DNA of 64,000 nt. Source: Haloferula helveola. Lineage in GTDB: Bacteria > Verrucomicrobiota > Verrucomicrobiia > Verrucomicrobiales > Akkermansiaceae. Location of the stretch: the NCBI RefSeq assembly GCF_037076345.1, contig NZ_AP024702.1, positions 62,001 through 126,000 of the forward strand, read 5' to 3'. The stretch's first letter is position 1; every line of letters begins with the position of its first letter. The position numbers were made by a program, and so were the translations under genes. Shown one piece after another: positions 37,034 to 46,100 of the stretch. The notes below the pieces were generated by a model, which worked only from the letters and a program-made list of their open reading frames with translations, did no database searches and was not told where the DNA came from.

Positions 37034-40000
37034 GGCTCCACCTTGACCGGTTCGAGCGGCAGGAAGGTGAACATCCACTTCCAGCCGTCGCGCTTCCTCG
37101 GAGCCTTGACCAGGATCCGGTTCCAGCCCTTCTGCAGAGGGACCATCGTCGGCTCCCGATAGGCATAGGCTTCGTCCACGAAAGGCACCTCGTCGGCCCA
37201 CGTTTGCTTCGGCTTGTAGGAAGGGTTCTTCCACTCGGGGGGCGCCAGCGCGTTGCCATTCACCCAGACCATCCCGTCCTCGTGACTCCACTTGCCCTCG
37301 ACCGTCGGACCGCAGCGCCGGTCGGATGTCGATGGCGTGTTGAAACCGATCCAGCACGCAAGATCCATCGCTTCGTCGGACCAGATGCGCGTCTCGGCGT
37401 AAGCCGTTCCCTCCTGCGGATTGCCTTCCAGCACCCCGCCGGTTCCGAAGAAGTGCCGGAAGTGAATCGTCGCACCCACCACTTCGACCGGCTCGAACTG
37501 CGTGCCGCCGAGCTCGACCGACTCGACGCGCTCCATCTTCTCCGGAGGGAAAGACTTGGCCGTATCGCCACCATGCGGGAAAGGTCCGATCACCCGCCAG
37601 CGCAACGGAGTCTGCGCGAGATACGGGAAAGGCCATTGCTCGCCGAGACGAGCACCAAGCGCGACCAAGTCCCGCTCGAAAAGCCGGAAAGCCTCGACGC
37701 GCGGATCACCCGGAGCCGGCAGCCGGGCCCAGAGATCCGGATGGGCCTCGGGCAGCCCACGCCAAAAGCGTTCCGCGCCGGCAACCATCGCCGGCACCAC
37801 CGGGCTCTGACGGTAAACATTTTCTTCGCCCCCGGTGTTGATGTCCGGCCAGTGGCAAAGGATCGAACCCAGCGCCTGGCCGTCGCCTTCCGGCCTCCAG
37901 CACGGCTGCCAGAAGAACGCATGCGGCGGCCCGTCGAGGAAGTCCATGTGGTTCACGTAGTTCACCGCCGAGTCGATGAAGCGCACCCCTGACACTGGGC
38001 GGCCCTTCGCCCACAGCTGGGTGATGCAATTCTTATCCGGCAATGCACCCGGGCGCCATACGACCACATCGAGATCGTGCCCTCTCAAGGTCTCGACCAT
38101 CTTCGGCAGGAAAGCCTTGTTGGTGATACCCACTTCATCGGAGCCGAGATGAAAACGTGGCACCGCGATTCCTTCTTCCCGCAGCGGCTTGATCACCTCG
38201 TCGCAGAACTCGTCGAGAAGATCCGCGCAGATCTCCGTCCCGCGAGGGTCCTGCATGCCGAACCCGAACGCCTTGCCGAAATATTCGCTGTGCCCGGGCA
38301 TGTCGATTTCGGGAAGCACCTCGACACCCAGCGAGTGTGCCTTGCGAAACAGTCCGCGGATTTCCTCGAAGGTGTAGAACCTCCCCGGCTGGCGGGTTTC
38401 CCGATACGAGGACTTCTTGTTGAGTTCGGGATGACGCTTCGACTCGATCCGATACCCCGGGTAATCGGTCAGGTGCCAGTGGAAGACGTTGAGCTTGAGT
38501 CCGGCCATCGTCTCGACGAAGCGCTCGACCGTTTCGATCTCCTGAAAGTTGCGCCCGACGTCGTGCATGAAGCCGCGCACCGGAAACGCCGGCCAGTCGT
38601 GAATCGTGACCAGCGGCACGCTGCCTTCCGCGGCAAGTTGCTCAAGGGTCGCAAGACCACGAAGCACACCCAGATCGCTCGCCCCTTGGATCCGCACGCC
38701 ATCACCGGCGACCGACAACGCATACGCCTCGGGACCTCCCGCGACCGGGCCAATCGAAATCCTCAGGTCAAGATCACCCTCGGGCAGCGCGTCCAACTTC
38801 CGCTTCGCTACGCCTGGATCGCCGACGACCTGCACCCTCCATCCACTCCCCTCGATCGCACCCTCGCCCCACTCGACTTCGCGGGGAAACGGGACCAGCG
38901 GCACCGGAGAATCCCGCCGTGCGCCGCTTCCGGGATCAAATGCGTCAACCGGATCGCCTTCGAGCAACTCCTTCACCGGCAGTCGGAGGAAGTAGATTTC
39001 CGCAGGCCCTTCGTAGAGCACTCCCAAGTGACCCTCACCGACCGGAGCCAGGCAGGAGTAGCCCGAACCACTACGAATGTCGTACAAAGCATGGAACTGC
39101 TCCGGCCAGCTCATCCCCTTGTCGTCGGACACCTTCACGGTCATCGTGTGCCGACCTCGGGTGGTCGCCGGATTTGAGAAGAAGAGCCGCTCGCCGACAC
39201 CGGGCACATCCCACTTCAGCAGGCTCGCCATGCAGACGCTCTCGGGCAGCGCCTTCCGGTCCGTCGGGTGAAACTCCCACGTTTTGCCGAGATCACGCGT
39301 GGTGGCCACGGTCCGGGCGCCACCGCGGTTGTCGCGGCAGTTGATCATCAGCACGCCTTCCTCGACCTCAACCAGTTGGGCTTCGGTGGTGTTGTCCTTC
39401 ACACCGGTGCCGATGTGCCACGTCTCGCCGCGGTCCTTCGACCAGATTAGGGTCGACCATGGCAGACCGTCGCCCGCCCGATACTGTGCCGGAAACACCA
39501 AGGTGCCGTCGGCCATCGTGATTCCGGTCCCCGGACCGTCGAGCAGGAGCCGCCAGTCCGGATTCTTCACCTCTTTGGTGATGTTCCTCGGCTTCGACCA
39601 AGTCTTGCCGTCGTCGTCGCTATGGACCAGCACGAGCTGGCCCGTCTGGGACGGTTCGAGCCCGGGCCCCGAGCCGTTCCATGCCCGGTTGCCGTGACTC
39701 CACAATGCCGCAATCCAGATCCTTCCTGTTTTGCGGTCCACGAAGACGCAGGGATCACCGACGCCGTCACCTCCACCCTTGCCCATGTCGATTCCAACCC
39801 GCATCGGCTCCCAGTTCGCACCTCCATCGGTCGATCGTGAAACGCCCACGTCGATGTTCCCGGGAAGATCGCCGGCGTTATCATAGCGGATGTCATAAAC
39901 CGCGATCAGCGAACCATCGTTGGTCTCCACCATGCCGGGGATCCGGTAGGCTTTCGATCCGTCATCACCACGCTGTCGCAGCGCCACCCCGATTCGCTGG

Positions 40001-40911
40001 GATCCCGGAGCCGAACCCGCGACCACCTCCGTCACCTCCCCCGACGCCTTGATTCGGGCGACCGACGCATCGACACACCCATCGATGTCCGCCTCCTCCT
40101 TGAGGCGCACCGAAACCCAGAACCAGTTGTCGCCCGCCTGAAGCGCCCGTCCTCCGGAGAAGGCCACGGTTTCACCCGTAACCTCGCCACCGAACCGTTC
40201 GCCGAATCCACCGGTCGGGTCCTCCTGCCCGCGCAAAAGCTCCACAGCAGCGACATCCTCCAACCGGCTCGTGCCCTGCAGGCTCACCTCGACCGCCTCA
40301 AGATTCAGCGGCTCCAGGGCGCCCTCGGTCACGATCTTCAATCCGAGCACCGGGTTGATGTTCTTGCCCCTGAGCACCGGAACAACCGGTTGGGAAACGC
40401 TCACCTCCTTGACGCGCATCGGCTTCTCCTCCGTCACGTCGATCAGATCCAGCATCACGCCCGACTTCTCCGGCGCCGTGCACCGGAACCGCAACGTGGC
40501 GGTTCCCGCGGCCAGCGGCACTTCGACCCGTGTGTGGAAACCACCCACCTTCACCACAGCGTCGCCGTTCCAGATTTCGACGAACCGTCCGTCGGTCCCC
40601 GCCGCATCGATCCGGAACTGGAACGGAGCATGTGCCGTCCATCTCTCCGACCAGAACGAAAGCCGTGCGCGCTTCGCGAGTGGAGAGGCGAGCGACAGTT
40701 CCATCGCCTGCTCACCCCCTCCCACCAGACGCAAGGAACGGTTCCCCGCCTTGGCGTGCCCGGAGTGAACCTCAGCCTGACCTTGCGCTGCCGACCAAAT
40801 TCCGACCTCCGATTCGAGACGTTCGAAGCCACCCGCCGGCAGATCCTCGAAGGACTCCGCACCCAATGCCGCCCACGACAGGGACAGCCAGATCCATTTC
40901 ACAAACTTCAT
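37030..40911 (-). CDS. Bifunctional exo-sialidase (GH33) / beta-N-acetylhexosaminidase (GH20) fusion
   Basis: 1293 residues from MKFVKWIWLSLSWAALGAES (signal peptide). Order: jelly-roll binding domain (about 20-150), sialidase N-terminal domain (about 160-300), GH33 six-blade propeller (about 310-665) with the RIP arginine in KAYRIPGMVE (about 320) and Asp boxes STDGGANW, SDDDGKTW, SKDRGETW, TRDLGKTW, SDDKGMSW; then GH20 (about 667-1080) with FMHDVGRNFQEIETV, LNVFHWHLTDYPGYRIESKRHPEL and the catalytic Asp-Glu pair in HLGSDEVG (about 924); then a C-terminal binding-like domain (IGPFPHGGD onward). It can remove sialic acid and then the exposed HexNAc from host glycans, probably outside the cell. 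A dyad operator at 40959-40977 lies 47 bp before the ATG. Confidence 0.9.
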   Translation of the reverse strand: MKFVKWIWLSLSWAALGAESFEDLPAGGFERLESEVGIWSAAQGQAEVHSGHAKAGNRSLRLVGGGEQAMELSLASPLAKRARLSFWSERWTAHAPFQFRIDAAGTDGRFVEIWNGDAVVKVGGFHTRVEVPLAAGTATLRFRCTAPEKSGVMLDLIDVTEEKPMRVKEVSVSQPVVPVLRGKNINPVLGLKIVTEGALEPLNLEAVEVSLQGTSRLEDVAAVELLRGQEDPTGGFGERFGGEVTGETVAFSGGRALQAGDNWFWVSVRLKEEADIDGCVDASVARIKASGEVTEVVAGSAPGSQRIGVALRQRGDDGSKAYRIPGMVETNDGSLIAVYDIRYDNAGDLPGNIDVGVSRSTDGGANWEPMRVGIDMGKGGGDGVGDPCVFVDRKTGRIWIAALWSHGNRAWNGSGPGLEPSQTGQLVLVHSDDDGKTWSKPRNITKEVKNPDWRLLLDGPGTGITMADGTLVFPAQYRAGDGLPWSTLIWSKDRGETWHIGTGVKDNTTEAQLVEVEEGVLMINCRDNRGGARTVATTRDLGKTWEFHPTDRKALPESVCMASLLKWDVPGVGERLFFSNPATTRGRHTMTVKVSDDKGMSWPEQFHALYDIRSGSGYSCLAPVGEGHLGVLYEGPAEIYFLRLPVKELLEGDPVDAFDPGSGARRDSPVPLVPFPREVEWGEGAIEGSGWRVQVVGDPGVAKRKLDALPEGDLDLRISIGPVAGGPEAYALSVAGDGVRIQGASDLGVLRGLATLEQLAAEGSVPLVTIHDWPAFPVRGFMHDVGRNFQEIETVERFVETMAGLKLNVFHWHLTDYPGYRIESKRHPELNKKSSYRETRQPGRFYTFEEIRGLFRKAHSLGVEVLPEIDMPGHSEYFGKAFGFGMQDPRGTEICADLLDEFCDEVIKPLREEGIAVPRFHLGSDEVGITNKAFLPKMVETLRGHDLDVVVWRPGALPDKNCITQLWAKGRPVSGVRFIDSAVNYVNHMDFLDGPPHAFFWQPCWRPEGDGQALGSILCHWPDINTGGEENVYRQSPVVPAMVAGAERFWRGLPEAHPDLWARLPAPGDPRVEAFRLFERDLVALGARLGEQWPFPYLAQTPLRWRVIGPFPHGGDTAKSFPPEKMERVESVELGGTQFEPVEVVGATIHFRHFFGTGGVLEGNPQEGTAYAETRIWSDEAMDLACWIGFNTPSTSDRRCGPTVEGKWSHEDGMVWVNGNALAPPEWKNPSYKPKQTWADEVPFVDEAYAYREPTMVPLQKGWNRILVKAPRKRDGWKWMFTFLPLEPVKVEP

Positions 40912-40958
40912 GCGCCGACTAAACGATCGGGCCTGCCCGCTTCCGTTCATCAACCCAC

Positions 40959-40977
40959 TGGTTTGCTCATCCATCCA
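40959..40977. promoter_or_regulatory. Putative operator 1, in front of the GH33-GH20 gene
   Basis: Dyad TGGTTTG-CTCAT-CCATCCA, 47 bp upstream of the minus-strand ATG at 40911 and overlapping the stop region of the esterase gene. Shares its right half with operator 4. Confidence 0.55.
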
Positions 40978-42145
40978 GTCCGGCAGCCGACCGTCCGAGC
41001 CGCTGGCCGACGGGTTTCTTGTCGGGCGGATGCACATCCGGGCTATCCCAACCGAGATCCTTGGTCTCGATCAACTCCACATGGTCCATCTTCGCAGCGG
41101 CCCGGGACTGGACTCCGCGAAACTCCGGCCACCACTTGCGGCTCGGGTCGTTGCCCCCGATCCGCGGCAACTGGACCATGTGAAAGGGCAATTCCGCTTG
41201 TCCGAGTTGCGCGCGCCAGCCTTCGACCAGATCCGTGATCAGACGTTCGTTCCACGCATCGTCGTGGACCGCCGCATTGGTCTCGCCCTGATACCAGAGC
41301 ACCCCGGTGAAGGGAAAACCGCGCCACCAACGGACACCGCTTTCGTAGAGGAATCCCGGGGTGAAAGGATGCTTCGCGTCCCGGCCCGCGAGATTGAGTT
41401 GGGCCCGCCCCCGTGCCCATGCGCCGATCCTCTCCGACTCGATCCACGACGGTTTCAGTAGTTCCGCATACTCGTTGCGGGCTTCGAGCGTCTCTGTCGG
41501 CAGCCACGCCTCCGCGCCACTTCCGCCCACCGAATTGTCGATCAGCCCGACCGGCACACCGGCGGTGGCATGGATCACCTTTCCCGCCCACCAGCCGACC
41601 GCCGAAAACTCGCGAGCCGAAGCTTCCGTCGCAACCTTCCACTCGCCTTGAAAGCAACGCCCGGGGGTCAGGCGATCCACCTCGGCATCGGTATACGCAC
41701 GACCACCCGTCGGAACCGCGGTCAGGTTGAGCAGACGGATCGTCGGGACCTCCCCTGCCGTCTTCGCTTCCTCCGCGCCGCCCACCGCACGGCCCAGCGG
41801 AAAATCCATGTTCGACTGGCCGGAGCACAGCCATACCTGACCTACGAGGATGTCTTCGAGAGCCACCGATTCGCCCCCGGAGGTGACCTTGAGAACGGCA
41901 GCCGCATCACTGGCCGGAAGCGACGGCATCGTGACCCGCCACTTGCCTTGGTCACCCGCCTTCCCCGAAATCTCGTTCTTTCCCAAAGCCACCGTGACGT
42001 CCGCTCCCGGCTCCGCATCTCCCCAAACCTCGAACGGCCTCTCCATCGGGAGCACCATGTGGGAGCCGAAGGGCCGGCCGAATTCCAAAGCGGAAACGGG
42101 CAAAACTAGGAATGCCGCTAGAAAAAGACCGAGCTTGTGAGGCAT
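40967..42145 (-). CDS. Sialate O-acetylesterase (SASA family)
   Basis: Removes O-acetyl groups from sialic acids so that sialidases and lyases can act. 392 residues from MPHKLGLFLAAFLVLPVSA (signal peptide). SGNH/GDSL-type catalytic wording is complete: nucleophile Ser in LCSGQSNMDFPLG, oxyanion block DNSVGGSGAEAWLP, LWYQGETNA, and the C-terminal Asp-His in WDSPDVHPPDKKPVGQRLG. The start at 42145 is chosen because it begins the signal peptide. It is upstream of the GH33-GH20 gene on the same strand with a 55-bp gap, and divergent from a PEP-CTERM gene with one operator exactly between them. Confidence 0.9.
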   Translation of the reverse strand: MPHKLGLFLAAFLVLPVSALEFGRPFGSHMVLPMERPFEVWGDAEPGADVTVALGKNEISGKAGDQGKWRVTMPSLPASDAAAVLKVTSGGESVALEDILVGQVWLCSGQSNMDFPLGRAVGGAEEAKTAGEVPTIRLLNLTAVPTGGRAYTDAEVDRLTPGRCFQGEWKVATEASAREFSAVGWWAGKVIHATAGVPVGLIDNSVGGSGAEAWLPTETLEARNEYAELLKPSWIESERIGAWARGRAQLNLAGRDAKHPFTPGFLYESGVRWWRGFPFTGVLWYQGETNAAVHDDAWNERLITDLVEGWRAQLGQAELPFHMVQLPRIGGNDPSRKWWPEFRGVQSRAAAKMDHVELIETKDLGWDSPDVHPPDKKPVGQRLGRSAAGLDG

Positions 42146-42192
42146 GGAGCCAATCCACACAGCCTGAAGCGGAACAGCAAGCACCGCCAAAC

Positions 42193-42211
42193 TGGTTGGA
42201 TCAACCGACCA
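42193..42211. promoter_or_regulatory. Putative operator 2, between esterase and PEP-CTERM genes
   Basis: Dyad TGGTTGG-ATCAA-CCGACCA. It lies 47 bp from the ATG at 42145 (minus strand) and 48 bp from the ATG at 42260 (plus strand), so it is centred almost exactly between the two divergent starts. Confidence 0.6.
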
Positions 42212-42259
42212 TCAATGCAAGGATGACCGGCGGCCAGGCTATTTCTCAGATTGCGATTG

Positions 42260-43057
42260 ATGAGGTTTCGTAATCTTCCGGTGCTGGGCTCCATTCTCTT
42301 GGCGACCGCTTCCCCCGTAGCCAAGGGCGCGATCACCGTCACGAAGGATTCCGGAGACTTCGGATACCTCTACGAGATGTCCACCAACCCGTCGGGGCAG
42401 GATCTCGACGGCAACTCCACCGGCGACTGGTTCAACGCGACCGCCAACGGACTGACGATCCCGCAGACGTATTCTGGTGGAGTGGCGGTTTCCAACCAGT
42501 CGGCAGGCACCCCCGAAACTCTCTTCAGGACCGACTACGGCGGAAGCATCACCCGCAACACCCTCGCCAACGCCAACAGTCCGTGGACGGTCGAAGTCAG
42601 CGTGCGCAAGACAGGGGGCACGCAGGGCGCGGACGGCTGGTTCGGCGTCGCGATGCAGAACCCGGGCGCGAGCCAGTCCGTCCGGGTGAACTTCGAGGAT
42701 GACCGGGTCAGCTACCGGACTTCGCCCACCAATACCGACTATCTCCTCGGGATCAATTTCGCCGACGGCGAGTTCCACACGATGCGGATCGCCTACGAGG
42801 GGTCCGACAGCTACTTCGTGTGGATTGACGACACCCTTCTCAATACGGATCTCTCGACGGGCTTCGCGGGAGGCAACGGAAGCTTCAACACGGGCGGCAG
42901 TTGGTTCATGGGTGACTTCTCCGGCGGCATCGCCGGCGACTGGGAAGTCGACTACATCCGCTACGATGCGGGCACCGCAGCCGCGCCGGTTCCGGAGCCC
43001 GGAATTATCCTCTTGGGTGCCATCGGCGTGCTTGCCCTTCTCCGGCGCCGGCGCTGA
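42260..43057 (+). CDS. Secreted LamG-like protein with PEP-CTERM sorting signal
   Basis: 265 residues. A signal peptide (LPVLGSILLATASPVAKGA) precedes a single concanavalin A/LamG-like beta-sandwich (about 25-235; GVAMQNPGASQSVRVNFED, EFHTMRIAYEGSDSYFVWIDDTLLN). The C-terminus VPEPGIILLGAIGVLALLRRRR is a canonical PEP-CTERM tripartite signal: motif, hydrophobic span, Arg cluster. Family knowledge says such proteins are processed by an exosortase, which is not in this window. The ATG at 42260 is preferred over a TTG nine bases upstream. Sharing an operator with the esterase gene suggests induction together with sialic-acid use, perhaps as a surface glycan-binding protein. Confidence 0.85.
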   Translation: MRFRNLPVLGSILLATASPVAKGAITVTKDSGDFGYLYEMSTNPSGQDLDGNSTGDWFNATANGLTIPQTYSGGVAVSNQSAGTPETLFRTDYGGSITRNTLANANSPWTVEVSVRKTGGTQGADGWFGVAMQNPGASQSVRVNFEDDRVSYRTSPTNTDYLLGINFADGEFHTMRIAYEGSDSYFVWIDDTLLNTDLSTGFAGGNGSFNTGGSWFMGDFSGGIAGDWEVDYIRYDAGTAAAPVPEPGIILLGAIGVLALLRRRR

Positions 43058-43065
43058 ACGGCGTC

Positions 43066-43084
43066 CGGTCTGGAAAACCAACCG
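43066..43084. promoter_or_regulatory. Putative operator 3, in front of the giant SASA-sialidase gene
   Basis: Dyad CGGTCTG-GAAAA-CCAACCG, same 7-5-7 spacing as the others. It ends 30 bp before ATG 43115, or 45 bp before an in-frame ATG at 43130, which would match the usual 47-bp spacing and still keep a normal signal peptide. Confidence 0.5.
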
Positions 43085-43114
43085 GCGCCCGTCACTGGCG
43101 GAGACCTGAGAGCG

Positions 43115-46100
43115 ATGCGACTCTTCAACATGCGCTTGCGCCGACCGGCTCCACTCGCCGCCCTCACCCTTGCCGTTTGCCTGACCGTCTGTTCTGCCGT
43201 CCGGGCTGAGCACTATCGCGTCTTCGTTCTCACCGGCCAATCTAACTCCCTCGGCACGACCAACGGGTCGGAAGCCGACGTCACTCCCGGCACCGACCCT
43301 GCCGATTCGCGGCTGCGGTTCTTCTGGCACAACGTTGCCGATGCCTCGACCTCACTGGGTGACTCCGGCGGAATGTTCTCAGATCTTCAGTCGCAGCAAG
43401 GCGGCTACTATCCGGGCAGTAGCACTCACTGGGGACCGGAGATCGGGTTCGGACGCACGCTTGTCCGGGCCGGAGTGGAGAATGTCGCGATCATCAAGGC
43501 GTCCCGCGGCGGCGGCGGAAACACCAACTGGTCGAAGGCCGCGACGGGCCACATGTACTCCCATGTCGTCAGCACGGTCGGCACCGCGACCTCCGCACTG
43601 AGCGGCGAAGGACACACCTTCGAGATCGCCGGCCTGCTCTACCTGCAGGGGGAAAGCGACAACGCCAGCGAGGCGGACGTCGCGGGCACCCGCTTCAAGG
43701 AACTCGTCGACAACCTCCGGACCGACCTTCCGAACGCCGCAAGCATGCGTGCGGTGATCGGCGGCATCGCCGCATCCGGAGGCACCCGGGACACCGTCCG
43801 CGCGCGCCACGAGGCGATCGCGACCGCAACCTCCTACATCGACTTCTTCCCCAATCTGGATCTTCAGGCCGAAGTCACCGACGGCCTGCATTTCAACAAG
43901 GCCGCGAAACTCCGGATCGGCGAGCGTTTCGCCCAGGCATTCCTCGACAACGGCACAGTGGATCGGCGCTACGGGAAACTCACCTTCATCGGCGACTCGA
44001 TCACGCAGGGCGGCAACGGCGACCACCCAAGCTACCGCTATCTGGTCTTCAAGAGGTTGGCGGAAAAGGGCGTGCCGATCGATGCCGCGACCGGCTACCG
44101 GTTCACCGGGTCCGTGACCGGGCCGCAGACGACCCCCACGCTCACCACCCCCGACGTCAACGGCCAGACCTTCGAGAACGTCCACGACGGCCACTACGGC
44201 TGGCGCGCGTCGTGGATCAACGGCCGCATCCGGCTACCCGCCAACCGCCGTTCGAACAACCGGGGCGAGGGAACGCTGCTCAACTGGACCGGCCAGGCAG
44301 CGCCGCAGACTTACGGCATCAGCGGACCCGACCTCACGGTCGCCTACCCCGACCCGACCGCGACGGGAACAGGAAACACCGGCACGACCTACACGCCCGA
44401 CACGGTCTCGATCATGATCGGCATCAATGATCTCGGCGACGACCCGTCATCCGCGGTCCAAGTGATCGCCGACATCGGCACGCTGGTCGACCAGCTCCGG
44501 TCGGCGAATCCGAATGTTCGGATTTTCATCCATCAACTGCTCCACACCAACCAGACCCAGGCCATGCGCGATGGAGTCGATGCGGTGAACGGACAACTCC
44601 AGTCGCTTGCCGACACCAAGAACGCATCCTCGGCGACATCACCCGTGTGGATCATCGACGCGAGCACCGGTTTCGACCCGGTGACCATGACCTACGACAA
44701 CGTCCATCCGAATGCCGCCGGCGAAGTTCATGTGGGCGATCGAATCGCGGCCGCGCTCGGTGTGATCGAAAGCCCGATGCCATCCGCCAGCGCGCTCCCG
44801 CCGCACCTCGAGCGGGACTCGTCGGCTTTTGACACCACCTTCGAGGGGAACGAAATCTGGGACGGAAGCGGCTACGTCAACAACTGGTCGCGGACCGGCA
44901 CCCTGACCGAGTCGCTCCCAACCGCCACCGACCTCCGCATCATCCACCCATCGACCAACGGCCGCTGGATCGAAGGCACCAACGCCGGGTGGTCGGCCGC
45001 CGCCGCGGGATCATGGACTTTCGAAGCGCGACTCAACTTCAACTCGAACGCCAACGGTTTCGCGCTCTGGCTCGGAACCGGGTCGAAGCGGATCATCATC
45101 GAGATCCACGGTGATCGCACCCAGGACAACGGAGGCGAGACCTTCAACGTCGCGCAGAACAACATCGATGGTGCCTTCCACGCATTCCGCGTGATCCACG
45201 ATGCCGATGCGGCGAAGTACCATGTCTTTCACGACAACGTACGCCTTACCCCGCTGGAAGGCGTGGACTACGACCAAACCGCCACGGACAACCGTCTGAT
45301 CCTCGGCGACTACACGAGCGGGACCTTCGGCAACGGCTTCGATACGACCATCGACCATGTCAGTTTTACTCCGGGGACGTGGCTGCCGGCCGGAGTCGAC
45401 ACGGATGGCAATGGTATGCCCGACGCTTGGGAGTATCAGTATTTCTCCAACCTCACCGGCACCGACCCTTACGGCGACCCCGATGACGACGGCTCGGGCA
45501 ACCTCGAGGAGTTCCAGAACGGCACCGACCCGCTGGTCGCGGACACCCTGACCTCGAATCTCCCGGTCTTCCTGATCGCGGGCGCCGGCAATGCACTGGG
45601 CAGCCCATCGACGACGGTTCTGAACTCCACACCCGTCGGATCCCACCCGGCGGAGCAAAGTGGAGGTGTCTGGTTTCACGATGGGTCCGGATGGAGCACC
45701 CTCTCCAACGCCCCGGACGGATCGTTCGGTCCTGAAATCGGCTTCGCCCGGATGCTCTGGGATGCGGGAGCCCGCGAGTTCGGCATCGTGAAATCCGCGG
45801 TCGCCAGTGGCGGCAACACGCTCTGGATCCAGGGCGACCCCGCAGGCACGGCTTACGATGGGCTCGTCTCGGTCGCGACCGCCGCATCGTCTTCGCCGCC
45901 CGGCGACTTTGAGGGCCTCACCTTCCGCTCGCTGATCTACCTGCAGGGCGAAGACAACGACAGCAGCGAGGCAGCGGCCGCCGACGCGCGATTCTCGGAC
46001 CTGCTGGACAATCTGAAGACCGACATCTCCGGCGCTTCGACCCTGACCGGCATCATCGGGGAAATCGCCGGAAGCGGCAGCGATCGTGACACGACCCGCT

